Notes: generated from the sequence alone by a model not told the origin. Positions 20,537 through 30,962 are shown, counted from the stretch's first letter. The stretch is DNA of 64,000 nucleotides from Shewanella glacialimarina (GCF_020511155.1 NZ_CP041216.1:1674001-1738000); one strand, 5' to 3'. Numbers and translations: made by a program.

Positions 20537-21736
20537 TTGGCTAAACAAGAATCTATCCAAATACCACTGTCTGAGCTTATATTAGGGCTGACGATAAAGC
20601 TGCCTTTGCCGTGGACAAAAAACCCTTTTTTTATTAATAAAATTAAGCTTGAGCAACAATCTCAAATCGAAATTATTAAAGGACTGGATATTGATTTCGT
20701 ATTCGTGTTGGCCGGCCATGATTTACTGCCCGCTGTTAGCGAAGTTGAGGAAGTTGAAGAAGAAACTGAAGAGGAGGTTGTTGAAACTGATTATAAAGCG
20801 TTAGCCAAAAAGTCGATGCGTATCGGGCAGAAACGATTTATTAAAGCGATTAATGATAGCCATAATATGTTCGGTCAAGTCATAAGTGATCCTGAAGGCA
20901 TGTACCGTGAATCAGCCACCTTAGTTGAAGATTTATTAGAACACTTACTCGAAAGTGAAACTGTGTATTTATCCCTGGTTGATCACGGTAAAAAAGAGAC
21001 CAGTCTGACTTCACACGGTGTTTCAATTGCCGTACTTTCAATGGCTATTGCGCACTTAAATAATATGGATAAATCAAAGCTAAGGGATATTGCTTTAGGC
21101 AGTGTGTTGCACGATATAGGTAAGCTTAAAGTACCTGAGGCTATTCGGCGTAAGCATGGAGAATTAACTGCCCACGAAGTTAATTTCATGAAGATGCACC
21201 CCAATTTAGGCTATGACCTGGTTAATCGCTGTGGGCTGTTTCCTGAAGCGGTAGTCGATATTATTTTACATCACCACGAATTTATAGATGGGTCAGGTTA
21301 TCCTGATCATCTCACTGAAAAAAATATTGCCGAAACTACACAAATTGTGTCTCTGGCCAATGATTATCAAAAGCTGATGCATCAGTACCATTCGCCTCAA
21401 TTAGCGTTAGGCATATTGTTTAAGCAACGGGCTGGTCAGCATTCAGCAAATTTAGTGTCACTATTGGTCAAAGTGTTGGGTATTTATCCACCTGGTACAT
21501 TAGTTAAATTGTCAGATGATCAAGTCGCTAAGGTGATGATAACCACCCGTGAAGTTAAAAAGCCCCATGTTTGGTCGTGTAATATCAGTGGTGGTAATCC
21601 CAGTCTGCGTTTTTTAATTGACGGTGAAGTGGAAATTGTTGAAGTGGTCAAAAAAGACAGTTTGAGTGATGGCGCGATAAAGACCTTGCAAGCAGATAAT
21701 CTTATCAACTTCTATTTTAATCATTTTTCCTACTAA
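20537..21736 (+). CDS. HD-GYP domain c-di-GMP phosphodiesterase
   Basis: Predicted c-di-GMP hydrolase. The N-terminal DUF3391 domain (about residues 1-75) is followed by a run of Glu (about 78-95), and then the HD-GYP domain (about 140-340). The metal-binding HDIGK and the HHHEF-DGSGYP motifs are intact, so it should be active. I choose TTG 20537 because GGAAG lies 9 nt upstream and the product then begins MAKQESIQIPLSEL, giving 399 aa; an ATG at 20486 adds 17 residues with no family pattern. The SDR gene follows after 8 nt. It complements the two cyclases in this window (8181-9413, 38864-39748). Confidence 0.9.
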   Translation: MAKQESIQIPLSELILGLTIKLPLPWTKNPFFINKIKLEQQSQIEIIKGLDIDFVFVLAGHDLLPAVSEVEEVEEETEEEVVETDYKALAKKSMRIGQKRFIKAINDSHNMFGQVISDPEGMYRESATLVEDLLEHLLESETVYLSLVDHGKKETSLTSHGVSIAVLSMAIAHLNNMDKSKLRDIALGSVLHDIGKLKVPEAIRRKHGELTAHEVNFMKMHPNLGYDLVNRCGLFPEAVVDIILHHHEFIDGSGYPDHLTEKNIAETTQIVSLANDYQKLMHQYHSPQLALGILFKQRAGQHSANLVSLLVKVLGIYPPGTLVKLSDDQVAKVMITTREVKKPHVWSCNISGGNPSLRFLIDGEVEIVEVVKKDSLSDGAIKTLQADNLINFYFNHFSY

Positions 21737-21744
21737 GGTATTTT

Positions 21745-22551
21745 ATGGCATCTGTTACCATCATTGGTTGTGGTTGGTTCGGCTTTCCGTTGGCTCAATC
21801 ACTTATATCACAAGGGCACCATGTTAAATCTAATAAGCGCAAACAAGCAGATTTAATTGCCTTATCACAAGCTGGCATCACGGCATATCAATTAGATCTT
21901 AGTACTGAAATCGATTTGGCTTCCGCTACCGAGTTACTTGATAGTGACATGCTTGTGGTTAATATACCGCCGGGTCTTAGACGTGGTGAAACAGACTATA
22001 TGGCAAACCTTAATTCGCTAAAATCAGTAATAGGGGATAAACAATACCAACGAGTCATTTTTATCAGTACTTCAGGTGTTTACCCTAGTGAAGATAAGAT
22101 TATGACGGAACAAGACGCCATATCACATAGTCCAGTCAGTGACATTTTGTTACAAGCTGAATCACTTTTTTCTTGTATGGACAATGCTTGTATCGTCAGA
22201 TTTTCAGGGCTTGTCGGGCCGAAACGACATCCTGGACGTTTTTTGGCTGGCAAAGAAAATGTTAGTGGCGGTAATGTGGCGGTTAATCTGGTTCATCTCG
22301 ATGATTGTGTGGCGGCAATAAGCCTTATTCTTAATTCATCTTCAATCGGCGCTGTTTATAATCTGTGCGCGCCAGACCATCCAACAAAACAAATTTTTTA
22401 TAGCCAGGCTGCTATCCATGCTGGAATGAGTGCACCGACTTTTGATCAACAAATTTCGCCAAGTAAAGTTATTGATGGCAATCTTATATGCCAACAGCTG
22501 GGCTTTACCTATCAGCAACCACATCTGTTAAAAATGCTTGATGCTTGCTAA
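21745..22551 (+). CDS. NAD(P)-binding SDR-family protein (YeeZ-like)
   Basis: A 268-aa extended-SDR/epimerase-like protein. The N-terminal nucleotide-binding loop is GCGWFGFPLA (8-17), typical of the YeeZ group. The strand VIFISTSGVYP (about 107-117) carries the Ser and Tyr of the SDR active site, but the usual YxxxK is not seen, so catalysis is uncertain. NLVHLDDCVAAI (about 182-193) is the epimerase-family helix. The substrate is unknown. It is tightly linked to the HD-GYP gene upstream and the ybcJ gene follows 61 bp later. Confidence 0.83.
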   Translation: MASVTIIGCGWFGFPLAQSLISQGHHVKSNKRKQADLIALSQAGITAYQLDLSTEIDLASATELLDSDMLVVNIPPGLRRGETDYMANLNSLKSVIGDKQYQRVIFISTSGVYPSEDKIMTEQDAISHSPVSDILLQAESLFSCMDNACIVRFSGLVGPKRHPGRFLAGKENVSGGNVAVNLVHLDDCVAAISLILNSSSIGAVYNLCAPDHPTKQIFYSQAAIHAGMSAPTFDQQISPSKVIDGNLICQQLGFTYQQPHLLKMLDAC

Positions 22552-22612
22552 GCTGCCATAGGGTATAATTTTCGTTTGATCTTATGAATTAGATAATCAA
22601 GGTGAAATCCCC

Positions 22613-22834
22613 ATGGTAGATTTTCCATTATTACCCGGCGATGAATTCGTTGAACTTTATAAAGTGCTAAAAGTACAAGGTTTAGTGAACGGTGGTGGTG
22701 AGGCAAAACATGTTATCACTGAAGGTCAAGTTACCGTTAATGGTGATGTTGACACCCGCAAACGTAAAAAGTGTGTCGTTGATGATGTTATTTCATTCAA
22801 CGGTCAAATGATTAAAATAGTGCCAACAGTTTAA
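22613..22834 (+). CDS. ybcJ: YbcJ-like RNA-binding S4 protein
   Basis: A 73-aa single S4-like domain protein: FVELYKVLKVQGLVNGGGEAKHVITEGQV..VNG is the alphaL RNA-binding motif, with a basic RKRKK patch (about 49-53). E. coli YbcJ has the same fold, and a ribosome- or RNA-related role is suggested for it. The start ATG lies after AAGGTGAAATCCCC. It is followed 10 bp later by rraB, so RNA binding and RNase control are paired here. Confidence 0.88.
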   Translation: MVDFPLLPGDEFVELYKVLKVQGLVNGGGEAKHVITEGQVTVNGDVDTRKRKKCVVDDVISFNGQMIKIVPTV

Positions 22835-22844
22835 GGAATATTCC

Positions 22845-23231
22845 ATGCAATTCCCTGATGATGATAACGGACAAATGTTGGCTGCGATGGCTGAGTCTGG
22901 TATTGATTTAACCCTTGAATTAGAAGTCGATTTTTTCCTTGTGTTTGATGACAAGCGCGATGCTGAATCAGCACTTGAAGTGTTAAGCAAACAAGATGAA
23001 GAAGGTGAGTTAGAACTCAACTTTGATGAAGATAGCAGTAAATGGGAAGTCATTGTGTGTACCAATATGGTGCCAGATTATGATGCATTAGTTGCTAAAG
23101 AAATCCAATTAAATGATTTCGCTAAAGAGTTTGATGGTGTTTCAGATGGCTGGGGTGTGATGCAGCATCAAGATGGTGACGGTGATTTTGCCGATGAAGA
23201 CCATGTTCATGATGAGCACTGTCATCACTAA
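22845..23231 (+). CDS. rraB: Ribonuclease E inhibitor RraB
   Basis: Acidic 128-aa protein that binds RNase E and changes degradosome composition and mRNA decay. Family features: PDDDNGQML-AMAESGIDLT at the N-terminus, DFFLVFDDKRDAESAL (about 30-45), and a C-terminal FDGVSDGWGVMQ followed by an acidic/His-rich tail (DEDHVHDEHCHH) that could bind metal. It lies in a likely operon with ybcJ. AAGGA lies 9 nt before the ATG. A terminator follows at 23294. Confidence 0.92.
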   Translation: MQFPDDDNGQMLAAMAESGIDLTLELEVDFFLVFDDKRDAESALEVLSKQDEEGELELNFDEDSSKWEVIVCTNMVPDYDALVAKEIQLNDFAKEFDGVSDGWGVMQHQDGDGDFADEDHVHDEHCHH

Positions 23232-23293
23232 AGCTAAAGTAATTCTCGTTACTATAAGTGTTGGCCAGTCTAGATATGACTAACGACTAGAAG

Positions 23294-23316
23294 CCACCTT
23301 AAATAGGTGGTTTTTT
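23294..23316 (+). terminator. Terminator after rraB
   Basis: CCACCT-TAAAT-AGGTGG followed by six T. Position and T run are typical. Confidence 0.85.
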
Positions 23317-23522
23317 ATGCCAAATAAAATGACAAGGTTAAATTAATCAATATTAGCGCAATAAGCCTGTAAACGATATGAACAACATTCTATTAAGGTG
23401 GTGTTTGTTTAATCGTAAATAAGCCTCTTTATTAAGGTTATAGTATTTTCTAGCTTTGATACTTTGTAATTCTGTTTTAAAGCAGGTTTAATACCTCTCT
23501 TTGCCTGTCCTGGTTGCGATAC

Positions 23523-24284
23523 ATGTTTGAACTCACTTTACACATTGGCCTGATTTTATTTGCCGTTGCACTGCTTGCTGGTTTTATTGATTCTATCGCC
23601 GGAGGTGGAGGCTTAATTACTATTCCTGCATTGATGTGGGCTGGTTTACCGCCAGCTGCGGCATTGGGTACCAATAAGCTACAAGCTTGTGGTGGCAGCT
23701 TTTTTGCGAGTTTATATTTTATTCGCAAAGGCATGGTTAACCTTAAAGCCATTAAACTCTCATTAATATGTGCTTTTTTAGGTGCCGCTGTAGGTACCAT
23801 TTTAGTTCAAATGATTGATGTTGAGGTGTTACAGCTTGTATTGCCATTCTTAATTTTAGCCATTGGCTGTTATTTTCTATTTTCTAAAAAAATTGCAGAA
23901 GATGATCGTCACCAAGTGCTCACCCCGACCGTATTTGCCTTTACCGCTGCACTGAGTGTCGGTTTTTATGATGGTTTTTTTGGCCCAGGTACCGGAAGTT
24001 TTTTTGCACTCGCTTTTGTGTCATTAATGGGCTTTGGTTTAGCTAAAGCCACTGCGCATGCGAAAGTACTGAATTTTTCAACCAATATAGCGTCGTTAAT
24101 ATTCTTTGTAATTGGTGGCCATGTCGTTGTGGTGCTTGGGCTTATTATGTTAGTTGGCCAGGCTATAGGCGCCACCTTCGGTTCACGGCTAGTGATGACC
24201 AAAGGCGTGAAAATCATCAAACCCTTGGTGGTGGTCATGTCTTTTGCTATGAGTATAAAACTCTTGTGGTCACAATATATGTAA
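23523..24284 (+). CDS. yfcA: TSUP-family membrane transporter (YfcA-like)
   Basis: A 253-aa inner-membrane protein of the TauE/SafE (TSUP) family, probably an exporter or importer of a small sulfur or organic anion; the substrate cannot be read from sequence. About eight hydrophobic helices in two halves. The repeated family motifs are AGFIDSIAGGGGLITIPAL (about 19-37) and GFYDGFFGPGTGSFF (about 147-161), together with LGTNKLQA and AHAKVLNFSTNI. I use ATG 23523; a TTG at 23514 would add three residues and neither has a clear ribosome site. It is a single gene. Confidence 0.9.
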   Translation: MFELTLHIGLILFAVALLAGFIDSIAGGGGLITIPALMWAGLPPAAALGTNKLQACGGSFFASLYFIRKGMVNLKAIKLSLICAFLGAAVGTILVQMIDVEVLQLVLPFLILAIGCYFLFSKKIAEDDRHQVLTPTVFAFTAALSVGFYDGFFGPGTGSFFALAFVSLMGFGLAKATAHAKVLNFSTNIASLIFFVIGGHVVVVLGLIMLVGQAIGATFGSRLVMTKGVKIIKPLVVVMSFAMSIKLLWSQYM

Positions 24285-24353
24285 TGTCGAACATCCGCAC
24301 CCAGTATTTATTTCAGTGGGTCGTATTGAAAACGAATTAGAGTAAAGGTCATT

Positions 24354-25646
24354 ATGCGCATTATTCATACTTCAGATTGGCATTTAGGTCAGCATTTTTT
24401 TGGAAAAAACCGCGCCGCAGAACATCAAGCTTTTATGGCTTGGTTACTGCTGCAAATTGAGCAACATCAGGTTGATGCCTTAATTATTGCCGGCGATATT
24501 TTTGATACCGGTACGCCGCCAAGTTATGCCAGAACCCTTTACAATCAATTTATTGTACAAATGCAGCAATCTGGTTGCCAGTTGATTATTTTAGGTGGCA
24601 ACCATGATTCAGTTTCCATGCTGGGCGAGTCTAAAGAACTACTTGCTTGCCTAAATACCCTAGTGATCCCTGGCGCATTATCCTCACCTGAAGAGCATGT
24701 TTTTGTGATTAACAACCGTCAAGGTCTGCCGGGTGCCATTATGTGTGGTCTTCCTTTTTTGCGTCCCAGAGAGTTAATTCAAAGCCAGGTAGATGAAAGT
24801 GCGAAAGACAAGCAATTAAAGCTTGGCAATGCCATAGCCCAATATTATCAAGCAAGCTTTGAACAAGCACAGAGCCTACAAGCGCAGCATGAAGAGCTGA
24901 CAAATGAAGATTTACCGATTATTGCCACTGGGCATCTAACGACTGTTGGCGCGAGCACGTCTGAATCGGTGCGCGAGATTTATATTGGCAGCTTAGATGC
25001 TTTTAATGCCAACTTATTTCCACCTGCGGACTACATCGCTTTAGGGCATATTCATCGGCCTCAAAAAGTCGCTAAAACTGAGCATATTCGTTATTCAGGC
25101 TCGCCATTAGCATTAAGTTTTGATGAGTTATCAAAAGATAACCAGTCTAATAAAAGTGTGTTTTTAGTGCAGTGGCAGGCAGAAGGCCCTATGCAGGTTG
25201 AGGCACTTAATATTCCTATGTTCCAACCTATGCAGTTTATTCGTGGCAACCTTGCTCAAATTCAGCAACAAATAGCATTATTTGCTGACAGTAATGACGA
25301 TAACGTGTCTAGCGCTTTTGATGTTTCTGGCTCATTCAAACAAACTTGGCTAAGTATCGAGGTCACTGAACAAGATTATTTATCTGACTTACAGTCAAGA
25401 ATTGTCGAAATGACTCAACATAAAGCTGTCGAAGTACTGCAACTTAAACGTGCTCGTGCTAACCGTAAAGCGGCAATGCAAATTAATCAAAATGAAACCC
25501 TGTCAGAATTATCAGTAAAAGAGGTTTTTCAACGCCGACTAATGCAGGAACAGTTTGATGATGAAGCATTTAAACAAAGGATAATGACCAAGTTTGACCA
25601 ATTACAGCAAGAAGTTGAATTGGCGCAACAAGCGGAGAATAAATAA
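24354..25646 (+). CDS. sbcD: Nuclease SbcCD subunit D
   Basis: Mn2+-dependent nuclease subunit that, with SbcC, cuts DNA hairpins and protein-blocked ends. Phosphodiesterase motifs: TSDWHLGQ (7-14), IAGDIFDTG (about 48-56), GGNHDS (about 82-87), ATGHLT and ALGHIHRPQ (about 225-233). The 430 aa are slightly longer than E. coli SbcD (400). Its stop overlaps the sbcC start by one base (TAATG), indicating translational coupling. AAAGGTC lies just upstream of the ATG. Confidence 0.95.
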   Translation: MRIIHTSDWHLGQHFFGKNRAAEHQAFMAWLLLQIEQHQVDALIIAGDIFDTGTPPSYARTLYNQFIVQMQQSGCQLIILGGNHDSVSMLGESKELLACLNTLVIPGALSSPEEHVFVINNRQGLPGAIMCGLPFLRPRELIQSQVDESAKDKQLKLGNAIAQYYQASFEQAQSLQAQHEELTNEDLPIIATGHLTTVGASTSESVREIYIGSLDAFNANLFPPADYIALGHIHRPQKVAKTEHIRYSGSPLALSFDELSKDNQSNKSVFLVQWQAEGPMQVEALNIPMFQPMQFIRGNLAQIQQQIALFADSNDDNVSSAFDVSGSFKQTWLSIEVTEQDYLSDLQSRIVEMTQHKAVEVLQLKRARANRKAAMQINQNETLSELSVKEVFQRRLMQEQFDDEAFKQRIMTKFDQLQQEVELAQQAENK

Positions 25647-28600
25647 TGAAAATACTGTCTCTGCGATTTAAAAATATCAACTCACTTAAAGATGAGTGGA
25701 AAATTGATTTTACCGCCAGCCCATTTGCTGAAAACGGTCTGTTTGCCATTATCGGCCCAACGGGATCGGGTAAAACGACTATTTTAGATGCGATTTGTTT
25801 AGCGCTTTACCACAGAACACCGCGCTTAGCTGTGATATCAAAGTCAACTAACGAGCTAATGACCCGTGGCACCAGTGAGTGTTTAGCTGAGGTTGAATTT
25901 GAAGTAAAAGGGGTCGGTTATCGGGCATTTTGGAGCCAGCGTCGTGCCAGAGATAATGCCGATGGTAACCTACAGGATGCGCAAGTTGAGTTAGCACAAA
26001 TGGCAGACGGTAAAATTATAGCCAGCCAAATAAAATTAAAATCTGATGCCATGGAAAAAATAACCGGTTTAGATTTCGCGCGTTTCACTAAGTCCATGAT
26101 GTTATCTCAGGGCGAGTTTGCGGCATTTCTGAATGCCGATGCTAATGTCAGAGCAGAGTTACTTGAAGAATTAACGGGCACGGAAATTTATGGTTTGATA
26201 TCTGAGCGAGTGCACCAGGAATTTAGCCAATCTAAGCAGCAATTACAGTTACTCGAAAGCCAAATTAACCATGTTCAGGTATTAAGTACCGATCAAGTGT
26301 TAGAAAATAAAGCGTTGCAGCAAACGTTAACCCGCGAATTGGAAACATTACATCAACAGATCGAACATAAAAATATGTTCTTGCAGTGGCACAAGCAACT
26401 GACTCAATCCACTCAACACCATTTAGCTTGCCAAAAAGCGTTTGAACAGGCAAAAGTAGCTATTAATGAGCAACAAAGTGCATTGCAAAGGTTAGCGGAT
26501 AGTGAGCCAGCGCAGCAGCTTAAACCGATATTTGAACAGCAAGCTTATTTAGCCAAAAAGCTGGTTGATTTAACCACGCAAATCGAACGCATTGGTCAGC
26601 AGTTACAACAATCAAGCATTAAGGTAGGCCAAAATGAACAGGCTTATATTGCTCAGCAACTCACAGTCGATGCGGCGAAAACCTTACATAAACAATTATT
26701 ACTATTAATTGATCAGCAAATTATACCCTTAGATCATGATATTAAAGTGTTAAAGCAGCATGTTGAGCGTGAGCAGCAAACTCTTGCCAAACAACAGCAA
26801 GACCACCAGACTGTTAGTAAACGCCTTATCGATAGCCAAAACGCCATCGCGAATATCAACCAAAACCAGCATCATTTAACTGATTTGGTGAGCCAGTTTC
26901 CCTTGGGGCAGGTTATTGGCCAACATATTGCTTCTTGGAAAACTCAGTATCAGCAATGGTTGTCTCTGGCTAAAAACCAACGGGAGTATCGCGCCGAGAT
27001 TGATGTTCATACGCGCACATCGGCAATGCAGCAACAGCTAATTGATAGGGTACAAAAAAGTATTTCTGCCAATAGCGAGCAAGTAGTGCTTTTGAGTAGC
27101 GAACAGCAAAACCTAAAAGCCAATATAAGCCAATTGTTAGCGGGTAAAACCGAAGGCGACTTACAAAATGAGCATCAACAGATACTAGAACAGCAAGGTT
27201 TTCGAGAGAAATTGACACAACTTGCACAGGATTACACTCTCGGGCGTCAAGTTTTAGCTGATGGGCAACAGGCTATTCATCTGCGCCAACAGGAAATGGT
27301 TGATAAAGATAAGACGCTTACCCAAACAAGGGGGCTGTGGAGCGATAAAAATCTGCAATTAAAAGATGTACAGCAACTACTCAAGCAAGAACAGCGCATT
27401 GCTGATTTAACCAGTGAGCGAGCAAAATTGATTGAGGGTGAGCCATGTGCATTATGTGGTTCAATTGAACATCCTTTAGTGACTGAATACCAAGAACTGG
27501 ATTTATCGCACACCGAGCGCCGAGAAGCCGTGTTACTCGATGAACTGGAACAATTGAAAAAACAAGGCGAGCAGCAAAAGCAAGCGCTAGCCGAGTTGAC
27601 TTATATTCAACAAAACCAACAAATCGCTATCCAAGAGTGGCAAGGAAAACTGCTGCAATACCAGCAGCAAGCAATAGATTGCTGTCAGGCTTTGGGCGTG
27701 AGCTTTGATTTGATTGATGTGCAAAGTCAGCAAGCCATTGCTGATTATAATGCCCAAATAGATGGATATAAAAAGCAGTTGTCAGATGTATTGTTGCAGC
27801 TTAAAGCCCTTAATGAATCAGCCAGCCAATTGGGTGAGCACATGATTCAATTGGAACAGCGACAAAACGCTGAAAATAGCCAGTTGCAGTTGGCACAACT
27901 TGAGCTGAAAACGGCACAGCAGCATATCGATAAGCACACCCATCAAATTAACGTAATTGAGTCGAGTTTAAGTGAGATTAAACAGCAGTTAACCCAACAC
28001 ATCAACGAGTGTGATCTAACATTACCCGATTGGGCTGAGGCCGCTTCATGGTTAGACTCACTTGAGGCCGATATTCAACAATGGCTAGATGCTCGTCAAA
28101 CGCTGGATAATAATCGTCAGCAATTGGCATTGCTGGGGCAGGAATCACAGCAATATCAGCATCAAGCAATGCAAATCGCCGAACAAATTGAGCTGGCTCA
28201 AGTGGTATTAGTTCAAACCCAAGAGGATTTACAGTTAAAGCAGCAGCAAAGAGCTGATTTATTTGCCGATAAGCAAGTCGATGAGGTCAAGCATCAAAGT
28301 GAACATGATCTGATGCTGCAAGAAAGCGGTTTGCAGGACAAATTCACTCAACTGCAAGATAGTAAAACTCACATTCAAGCCCTAGCCACCCAAAAACAGG
28401 GATTAACTCGTCAGCTTGAGTCAGAGCATCAAGACCATCAACAGGTTGCAGAACGTTGGCACCTGGCATTAATAGCCAGTCCATTTGAAAATGCAGCTGC
28501 ATATCACCAAGCATTGCTGGCGCCAGAGGAACATCAAAGATTAACAGTATTGAAACGCCAGCTTGATAATCAATTACAAGAGTCGCAGGTGTTATTCACT

Positions 28601-29341
28601 CAAGCTGCTAAAAATAATAATGATTTAATACAGCAAGGCGTGTTGCATGCTTTTGATGTATTGCAAATAGAAGAGGTCACGCTAGAGCAGCAAACGCTGC
28701 TTGAACGCCAGCATCTTCAGCAACAAACATTATGGCAGTGCCAGCATGCCTTAAAACAAGATCTTGAGTTAAAAGATCAACAACAAACTTTACTTGAACA
28801 GTTGACGCTGGCAAAGCAAGACTATGATGACATTGCCTATTTACATTCATTAATTGGCTCACAAAAAGGCGATAAATTCCGCCGTTTTGCACAAGGTTTA
28901 ACGCTAGACCATTTGGTCGCCTTGGCTAATAAACAGTTAGATAGATTGCATGGCCGCTATCAACTTGAGCGCAAAGATAGCGAAGCACTAGAACTGCAGG
29001 TACTGGATACATGGCAAGGTGATGCAATCAGAGATACGCGAACCTTGTCAGGGGGCGAAAGTTTTTTAGTCAGTTTAGCATTAGCACTGGCCTTGTCCGA
29101 TTTGGTCAGCCATAAAACCAGCATTGATTCATTATTTCTTGATGAAGGCTTTGGCACGTTAGACAGTCAAACATTAGATACAGCGTTAGATGCGTTAGAT
29201 AATCTTAATGCATCAGGCAAAATGATCGGTGTGATCAGCCATATAGAAGCCATGAAAGAGCGCATAGCTGTACAAATTAAAGTCAACAAAATGAATGGAC
29301 TTGGTGTAAGCAAACTACAAAGCCAGTTTGCAATAGCTTGA
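25646..29341 (+). CDS. sbcC: Nuclease SbcCD subunit C
   Basis: A 1231-aa SMC-like/Rad50-like ATPase. Walker A GPTGSGKTT lies near residue 38. Long Gln-rich coiled coils (about 190-560 and 640-1020) surround the zinc hook C601-A-L-C604 (GEPCALCGS). The C-terminal signature is RTLSGGESFLVSLALALAL, with Walker B SLFLDEGFGTLD. The complex tethers DNA ends and drives SbcD cleavage. It is coupled to sbcD. The length is above E. coli SbcC (1048), the extra being in the coiled coils. Confidence 0.95.
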   Translation: MKILSLRFKNINSLKDEWKIDFTASPFAENGLFAIIGPTGSGKTTILDAICLALYHRTPRLAVISKSTNELMTRGTSECLAEVEFEVKGVGYRAFWSQRRARDNADGNLQDAQVELAQMADGKIIASQIKLKSDAMEKITGLDFARFTKSMMLSQGEFAAFLNADANVRAELLEELTGTEIYGLISERVHQEFSQSKQQLQLLESQINHVQVLSTDQVLENKALQQTLTRELETLHQQIEHKNMFLQWHKQLTQSTQHHLACQKAFEQAKVAINEQQSALQRLADSEPAQQLKPIFEQQAYLAKKLVDLTTQIERIGQQLQQSSIKVGQNEQAYIAQQLTVDAAKTLHKQLLLLIDQQIIPLDHDIKVLKQHVEREQQTLAKQQQDHQTVSKRLIDSQNAIANINQNQHHLTDLVSQFPLGQVIGQHIASWKTQYQQWLSLAKNQREYRAEIDVHTRTSAMQQQLIDRVQKSISANSEQVVLLSSEQQNLKANISQLLAGKTEGDLQNEHQQILEQQGFREKLTQLAQDYTLGRQVLADGQQAIHLRQQEMVDKDKTLTQTRGLWSDKNLQLKDVQQLLKQEQRIADLTSERAKLIEGEPCALCGSIEHPLVTEYQELDLSHTERREAVLLDELEQLKKQGEQQKQALAELTYIQQNQQIAIQEWQGKLLQYQQQAIDCCQALGVSFDLIDVQSQQAIADYNAQIDGYKKQLSDVLLQLKALNESASQLGEHMIQLEQRQNAENSQLQLAQLELKTAQQHIDKHTHQINVIESSLSEIKQQLTQHINECDLTLPDWAEAASWLDSLEADIQQWLDARQTLDNNRQQLALLGQESQQYQHQAMQIAEQIELAQVVLVQTQEDLQLKQQQRADLFADKQVDEVKHQSEHDLMLQESGLQDKFTQLQDSKTHIQALATQKQGLTRQLESEHQDHQQVAERWHLALIASPFENAAAYHQALLAPEEHQRLTVLKRQLDNQLQESQVLFTQAAKNNNDLIQQGVLHAFDVLQIEEVTLEQQTLLERQHLQQQTLWQCQHALKQDLELKDQQQTLLEQLTLAKQDYDDIAYLHSLIGSQKGDKFRRFAQGLTLDHLVALANKQLDRLHGRYQLERKDSEALELQVLDTWQGDAIRDTRTLSGGESFLVSLALALALSDLVSHKTSIDSLFLDEGFGTLDSQTLDTALDALDNLNASGKMIGVISHIEAMKERIAVQIKVNKMNGLGVSKLQSQFAIA

Positions 29342-29632
29342 AACAATTCAGGGCTTGATCTGGCTCAAGCTACTGTAGAGAGTGGAATCTAGCGCAAAAA
29401 ATATATGAAAACTCATCAATATATATTTGTAATATGACAAATATTTGATATAACAGTGCACACGAAAATTTATTCTTGCTTGAAAATGCATCACTTGATG
29501 CAAGCAAGTTACAAATGTTTAAAGCATTAGTCTCGGCTTAACATATTGATAACGCGCGATTAAAGTTTACGATAAAAGTAAAAATATTAATAACGACAAA
29601 TAATAACTAAAAACTTTTAGGTGGATTAAAGA
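29342..29632. other. Intergenic region upstream of the M23 peptidase gene
   Basis: AT-rich, about 290 bp. No repeat or hairpin with a T run was found. The only functional site seen is AGGTGG at 29619-29624, the ribosome site of the next gene. Confidence 0.4.
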
Positions 29633-30925
29633 TTGCTAACGAGTAAAATTATGGGCTTCGAAAAGCCATCTGCAAGTTTATCAAACTTGCCAAACTTGCA
29701 TAAGAAAGTGTTATTGGCGAGTGTTTTTATGGTTGGTGCGGCTTTATTATGGCCAACACAGCAAGAATTTTCATCACAACGAATTCCTGTCACATTAGAC
29801 CTAGATGCACTTATTCCCCATATTAACCAGCCTATTAAAGCCGGTCAGGTTTTTGAAGAACCGACTCCAATACTTGAACATGTGATCACTAATGGTGACA
29901 CGTTGAGTAAATTGTTTGAAATGGCCGGTATCGACCAAAAAACCATGTATAAAGTACTAGAGGCTGATTTAGACGTACTAGCTTTAGATACGTTAATGCC
30001 AGGTAACCGTATTCAATTTTGGGATGATAACCAAGGTAATTTGGCGAAGATGGAGTTGTACTTTAACCCAGCCCACCAAGTGGTATTCACCCGTTATGAT
30101 GACGGTACCTATGAAGTCAAAGACATTAATCTTGAAGGGATTTGGCAAAATAGAATTGTCGGTGGCGAAATTAACGGCTCGTTTTATGTGTCAGCAAAAG
30201 CCGCTGGTTTAAGTGCTGCTGAAATTGCCAAGGTTGAGAGTTTATTAACAAGTAAATTAAATTTTTCGCGTGAGTTACGTGCAGGAGATAGATTTTCAGT
30301 ATTAATGAATGATCAATTTATTGCGGGTGAAACCACTGGTAATAGTAATTTAGAAGGGATACAAATTCACACCGGTCGCCGTGATATTACCGCATTTCAA
30401 CATTTAGACGGCAATTATTACGATGAAAAAGGCCAAAGTTTAGCGCCAGCTTTTCAGCGTGTTCCCCTGAGTAAAAACTATCGCATGACTTCGCGCTTTA
30501 ATCCAAACCGTAAACACCCTATTACCGGTCGAGTACGTCCACATAACGGGACAGATTATGCGACTCCTGTTGGTACGCCAGTGCTTGCTCCTGGTGAAGG
30601 TGTTGTAAGCTTAGTGACTAACCATGCGTTTGCAGGTAAATATATCGTTATCGAACATGATAATAAAGTGCGTACTCGATATTTACATTTATCGGCTTTT
30701 AAGGTCAAAAAAGGTCAACGTGTTAAGCGAGGTCAAGTTATTGCTTTGTCGGGTAATACAGGCGCGTCTACGGGACCACATTTACACTATGAATTTCATG
30801 TCAAAGGTCGCCCAATTGACTCGATGAAAGCTAATATTGCCGAAGCGAAAGTATTACCTAAGAAAGATTTATCTGAGTTCCAGTCAATCGTTCGCAGTCG
30901 AAAGATGATGATGGAATTGGGTTAA
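29633..30925 (+). CDS. mepM: M23 peptidoglycan endopeptidase (MepM-like)
   Basis: Cell-wall hydrolase predicted to cut cross-links so that new murein can be inserted. The 430-aa product has an N-terminal membrane anchor (about 26-42), an OapA/LysM-like domain (about 80-130, ITNGDTLSKLFEMAG), a middle domain, and a LytM catalytic domain (about 285-400). The zinc ligands are in HNGTDYATP, and HLHYEFHV holds the catalytic pair. I start at TTG 29633: AGGTGG lies 8 nt upstream, while the next ATG (29651) has none. It is closed by a terminator at 30963. Confidence 0.92.
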   Translation: MLTSKIMGFEKPSASLSNLPNLHKKVLLASVFMVGAALLWPTQQEFSSQRIPVTLDLDALIPHINQPIKAGQVFEEPTPILEHVITNGDTLSKLFEMAGIDQKTMYKVLEADLDVLALDTLMPGNRIQFWDDNQGNLAKMELYFNPAHQVVFTRYDDGTYEVKDINLEGIWQNRIVGGEINGSFYVSAKAAGLSAAEIAKVESLLTSKLNFSRELRAGDRFSVLMNDQFIAGETTGNSNLEGIQIHTGRRDITAFQHLDGNYYDEKGQSLAPAFQRVPLSKNYRMTSRFNPNRKHPITGRVRPHNGTDYATPVGTPVLAPGEGVVSLVTNHAFAGKYIVIEHDNKVRTRYLHLSAFKVKKGQRVKRGQVIALSGNTGASTGPHLHYEFHVKGRPIDSMKANIAEAKVLPKKDLSEFQSIVRSRKMMMELG

Positions 30926-30962
30926 CTCAGTTAATATCAATGCCCGCTTTACACAACTTAAC